64,000 nt of DNA from an uncultured Varibaculum sp. (lineage in GTDB: Bacteria > Actinomycetota > Actinomycetes > Actinomycetales > Actinomycetaceae): NCBI GenBank assembly GCA_947255165.1, contig CAMYFZ010000001.1, forward strand, positions 1 to 64,000. The letters are read 5' to 3'. Below, piece after piece: positions 61,503 through 64,000 of the stretch (position 1 is its first letter; each line of letters opens with the position of its first letter). A program made the position numbers and the translations under genes. The notes beneath the pieces were generated by a model. That model was not told the origin of the DNA, did not search any database, and worked only from the letters and a program-made list of their open reading frames with translations.

Positions 61503-62699
61503 TTAATCCTCCAATACAGCAATACCCGGAAGGGTTTTGCCTTCTAATAGTTCCAAAGAAGCTCCGCCACCGGTAGAAATATGGCTGAACTTGGTTTCAT
61601 CAAATCCTAGGGTACGCACGGCAGCGGCAGAATCTCCCCCACCGATCACGCTAAAGCATTCGGAGTCGGCAAGCGCTTGCGCTACCGCTTTGGTGCCTTC
61701 ACTAAAGGCAGCGAATTCGAATACCCCCATGGGGCCGTTCCACGCCACCGTCTTCGCAGACTCAATCTTGTCCGCAAACAGTTCGGCGGTCTTGGGTCCA
61801 ATATCGAGTCCCATCTGGCCGCTGGGCATCTGGTCGCAGTCAACCAAAGTTGCCGGGGCATCTGCGGAAAATTCCGGGGCCACTAGGGTATCAACCGGCA
61901 GCAACAGGTCTACTCCCCGCTCCTCGGCTTTTTCCATATAACCTTTAACGGTCTCGATCTGGTCAGTTTCTAGTAGCGAAGTGCCTACCTCATAACCTTT
62001 GGCAGCTAAGAAAGTGTAGGCCATACCGCCGCCAATTGCCAGGAAGTCCGCTTTTTCCAGCAGATTAGCAATCACACCCAGCTTGTCTGAAACCTTAGAG
62101 CCGCCCAGGATCACTCCGTAAGGACGCTCCGGATTATCGGTTGCCCGGCGTAAAGATTCGATTTCTTTGACCACCAGGAATCCGGCCGCGGAGGGCAGAA
62201 GTTTAGCAATGTCATATACCGAGGCTTGCTTGCGGTGTACTACCCCGAAACCATCAGAAACAAAGCAGTCAGCTAGCTGAGCGTATTCTTTGGCTAGAGC
62301 CTCGCGCTCCGCATCATCTTTGGAGTTTTCCCGCCCGTCGAAACGCACATTTTCCAGTAATAAGACCTGTCCCTCTTTGAGGGCGGCCGCCTGAGCCTTG
62401 GCATCCTCGCCAACGGTGTCTTTCGCCAAGACCACGTCTTGCCCTAGTAGTTCTCCTAGCCGTTTTGCCACCGGCGCTAAAGAAAACTCCGGGTTAACCT
62501 GACCCTTCGGGCGACCCAGGTGAGCCATCACCACAACTTTCGCTTTGGCATCCACCAGAGCTTTCAGGGTGGGCAATGCCGCACGGATACGCCCATCATC
62601 TGTAATTTTGCCGTCTTTTAACGGCACGTTAAAGTCGGAGCGTACCAGGACTTTACGTCCCGCTAAATCTCCTAAAGACTCAATATTTCGTAGAGCCAT
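61503..62699 (-). CDS. pgk: Phosphoglycerate kinase
   Basis: The 398-residue enzyme shows the N-terminal substrate domain ([12 protein letters not shown] near residue 18, MAHLGRPKG near 58) and the nucleotide-binding domain ([11 protein letters not shown] near 200, GPMGVFE near 325, GGGDSAAAV near 355). It is co-directional with gap and tpiA; a strong hairpin separates it from gap. Confidence 0.97.
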   Translation of the reverse strand: MALRNIESLGDLAGRKVLVRSDFNVPLKDGKITDDGRIRAALPTLKALVDAKAKVVVMAHLGRPKGQVNPEFSLAPVAKRLGELLGQDVVLAKDTVGEDAKAQAAALKEGQVLLLENVRFDGRENSKDDAEREALAKEYAQLADCFVSDGFGVVHRKQASVYDIAKLLPSAAGFLVVKEIESLRRATDNPERPYGVILGGSKVSDKLGVIANLLEKADFLAIGGGMAYTFLAAKGYEVGTSLLETDQIETVKGYMEKAEERGVDLLLPVDTLVAPEFSADAPATLVDCDQMPSGQMGLDIGPKTAELFADKIESAKTVAWNGPMGVFEFAAFSEGTKAVAQALADSECFSVIGGGDSAAAVRTLGFDETKFSHISTGGGASLELLEGKTLPGIAVLED

Positions 62700-62749
62700 T
62701 GTTTACTTAACCTTCCTGCCCCGGCGGGCATAAAGCGAACAATAAGACT

Positions 62750-62782
62750 ATGCCCGCCTGCCTGAAACAGGCAGGCGGGCAT
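62750..62782 (-). terminator. Hairpin between gap and pgk, 15-bp stem
   Basis: ATGCCCGCCTGCCTG pairs perfectly with its complement around an AAA loop, 26 bases after the gap stop; only scattered Ts follow on the minus strand. It probably lets part of the transcription through, giving more gap than pgk-tpiA message. Confidence 0.75.
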
Positions 62783-62807
62783 ACCTTATGCGTCACGTCG
62801 CATTAGT

Positions 62808-63938
<1,131 letters not shown>

Positions 63939-64000
63939 CTAGTTTACACGGGATGGGACTCTTACGCTTAGGCCTATTGTCGTTATTTACTAAGATTTTA

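Overview
The window is 64 kb of mostly housekeeping chromosome from an actinobacterium (Actinomycetota). Lineage markers are RbpA, the actinobacterial integration host factor MihF, an Lnt plus polyprenol-phosphate-mannose synthase pair, HelY, DUF3866, a helicase-dead PriA, ClpP1/ClpP2 downstream of trigger factor, and the gap-pgk-tpiA-secG order. By eye the base composition is near half G+C, and the fused aroK-aroB gene suggests a lower-GC lineage. Actinomycetaceae (a Varibaculum- or Mobiluncus-like organism) is my best guess and is inference only. No tRNA gene, CRISPR array, insertion sequence, phage gene or replication origin was seen. Bases 1-46 are not genomic: they are Illumina Nextera adapter and index sequence left on the contig end.

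Layout. 47-7858 (+) is a sugar or sugar-alcohol catabolic operon cut by the contig end: the C-terminus of an RpiB-type isomerase, an unrecognised multi-pass membrane protein, an AraL-like HAD phosphatase, an FGGY kinase, an AraM-like glycerol-1-phosphate dehydrogenase, AraB and AraD. 7978-8340 (+) is rbpA. 8446-13898 (-) holds ppm, lnt, helY and a small membrane protein. 13962-15092 (+) is a DUF3866 gene. 15158-40453 (-) is a long, tightly packed co-directional block. In transcription order it runs: Sua5/YciO-like protein, rarA, rpsD, DUF948, a 58-residue protein, alaS, ruvX, mltG, aroE, prepilin peptidase, aroC, fused aroKB, a second shikimate-kinase-like gene, efp, nusB, pyrC, pyrF, mihF, gmk, rpoZ, coaBC, priA, fmt, rsmB, rpe, hisE, hisG. 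RNase P RNA lies at 40563-40914 (+), followed by an acyl-CoA synthetase and uvrA (-). 45732-49295 is an uncharacterised locus in which two related multi-pass membrane proteins flank a signal-peptide-bearing SRPBCC-like protein, read from a palindrome-rich divergent promoter region. 49547-54171 (+) is valS and a second acyl-CoA synthetase. 54226-63815 (-) holds chorismate mutase, clpX, clpP2, clpP1, tig, a CapA-like protein, secG, tpiA, pgk and gap.

How the genes work together. The aro genes supply chorismate (aroKB, aroE, aroC), and the distant chorismate mutase takes it toward Phe/Tyr. pyrC/pyrF and hisG/hisE are parts of pathways completed elsewhere. alaS, valS, efp, fmt, rsmB, rpsD and RNase P serve translation; tig, ClpP1P2 and ClpX serve protein quality control; gap, pgk and tpiA serve glycolysis. 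Many genes in the minus-strand blocks touch or overlap by 1-16 bases, so translational coupling is likely. Intergenic ends are often marked by long perfect hairpins without an obvious U-tract.

The two places most likely to hold undescribed biology are the membrane protein/SRPBCC locus at 45.7-49.3 kb and the arabinose-like operon at the left end, which has an extra kinase, an RpiB-type isomerase and a novel candidate permease.
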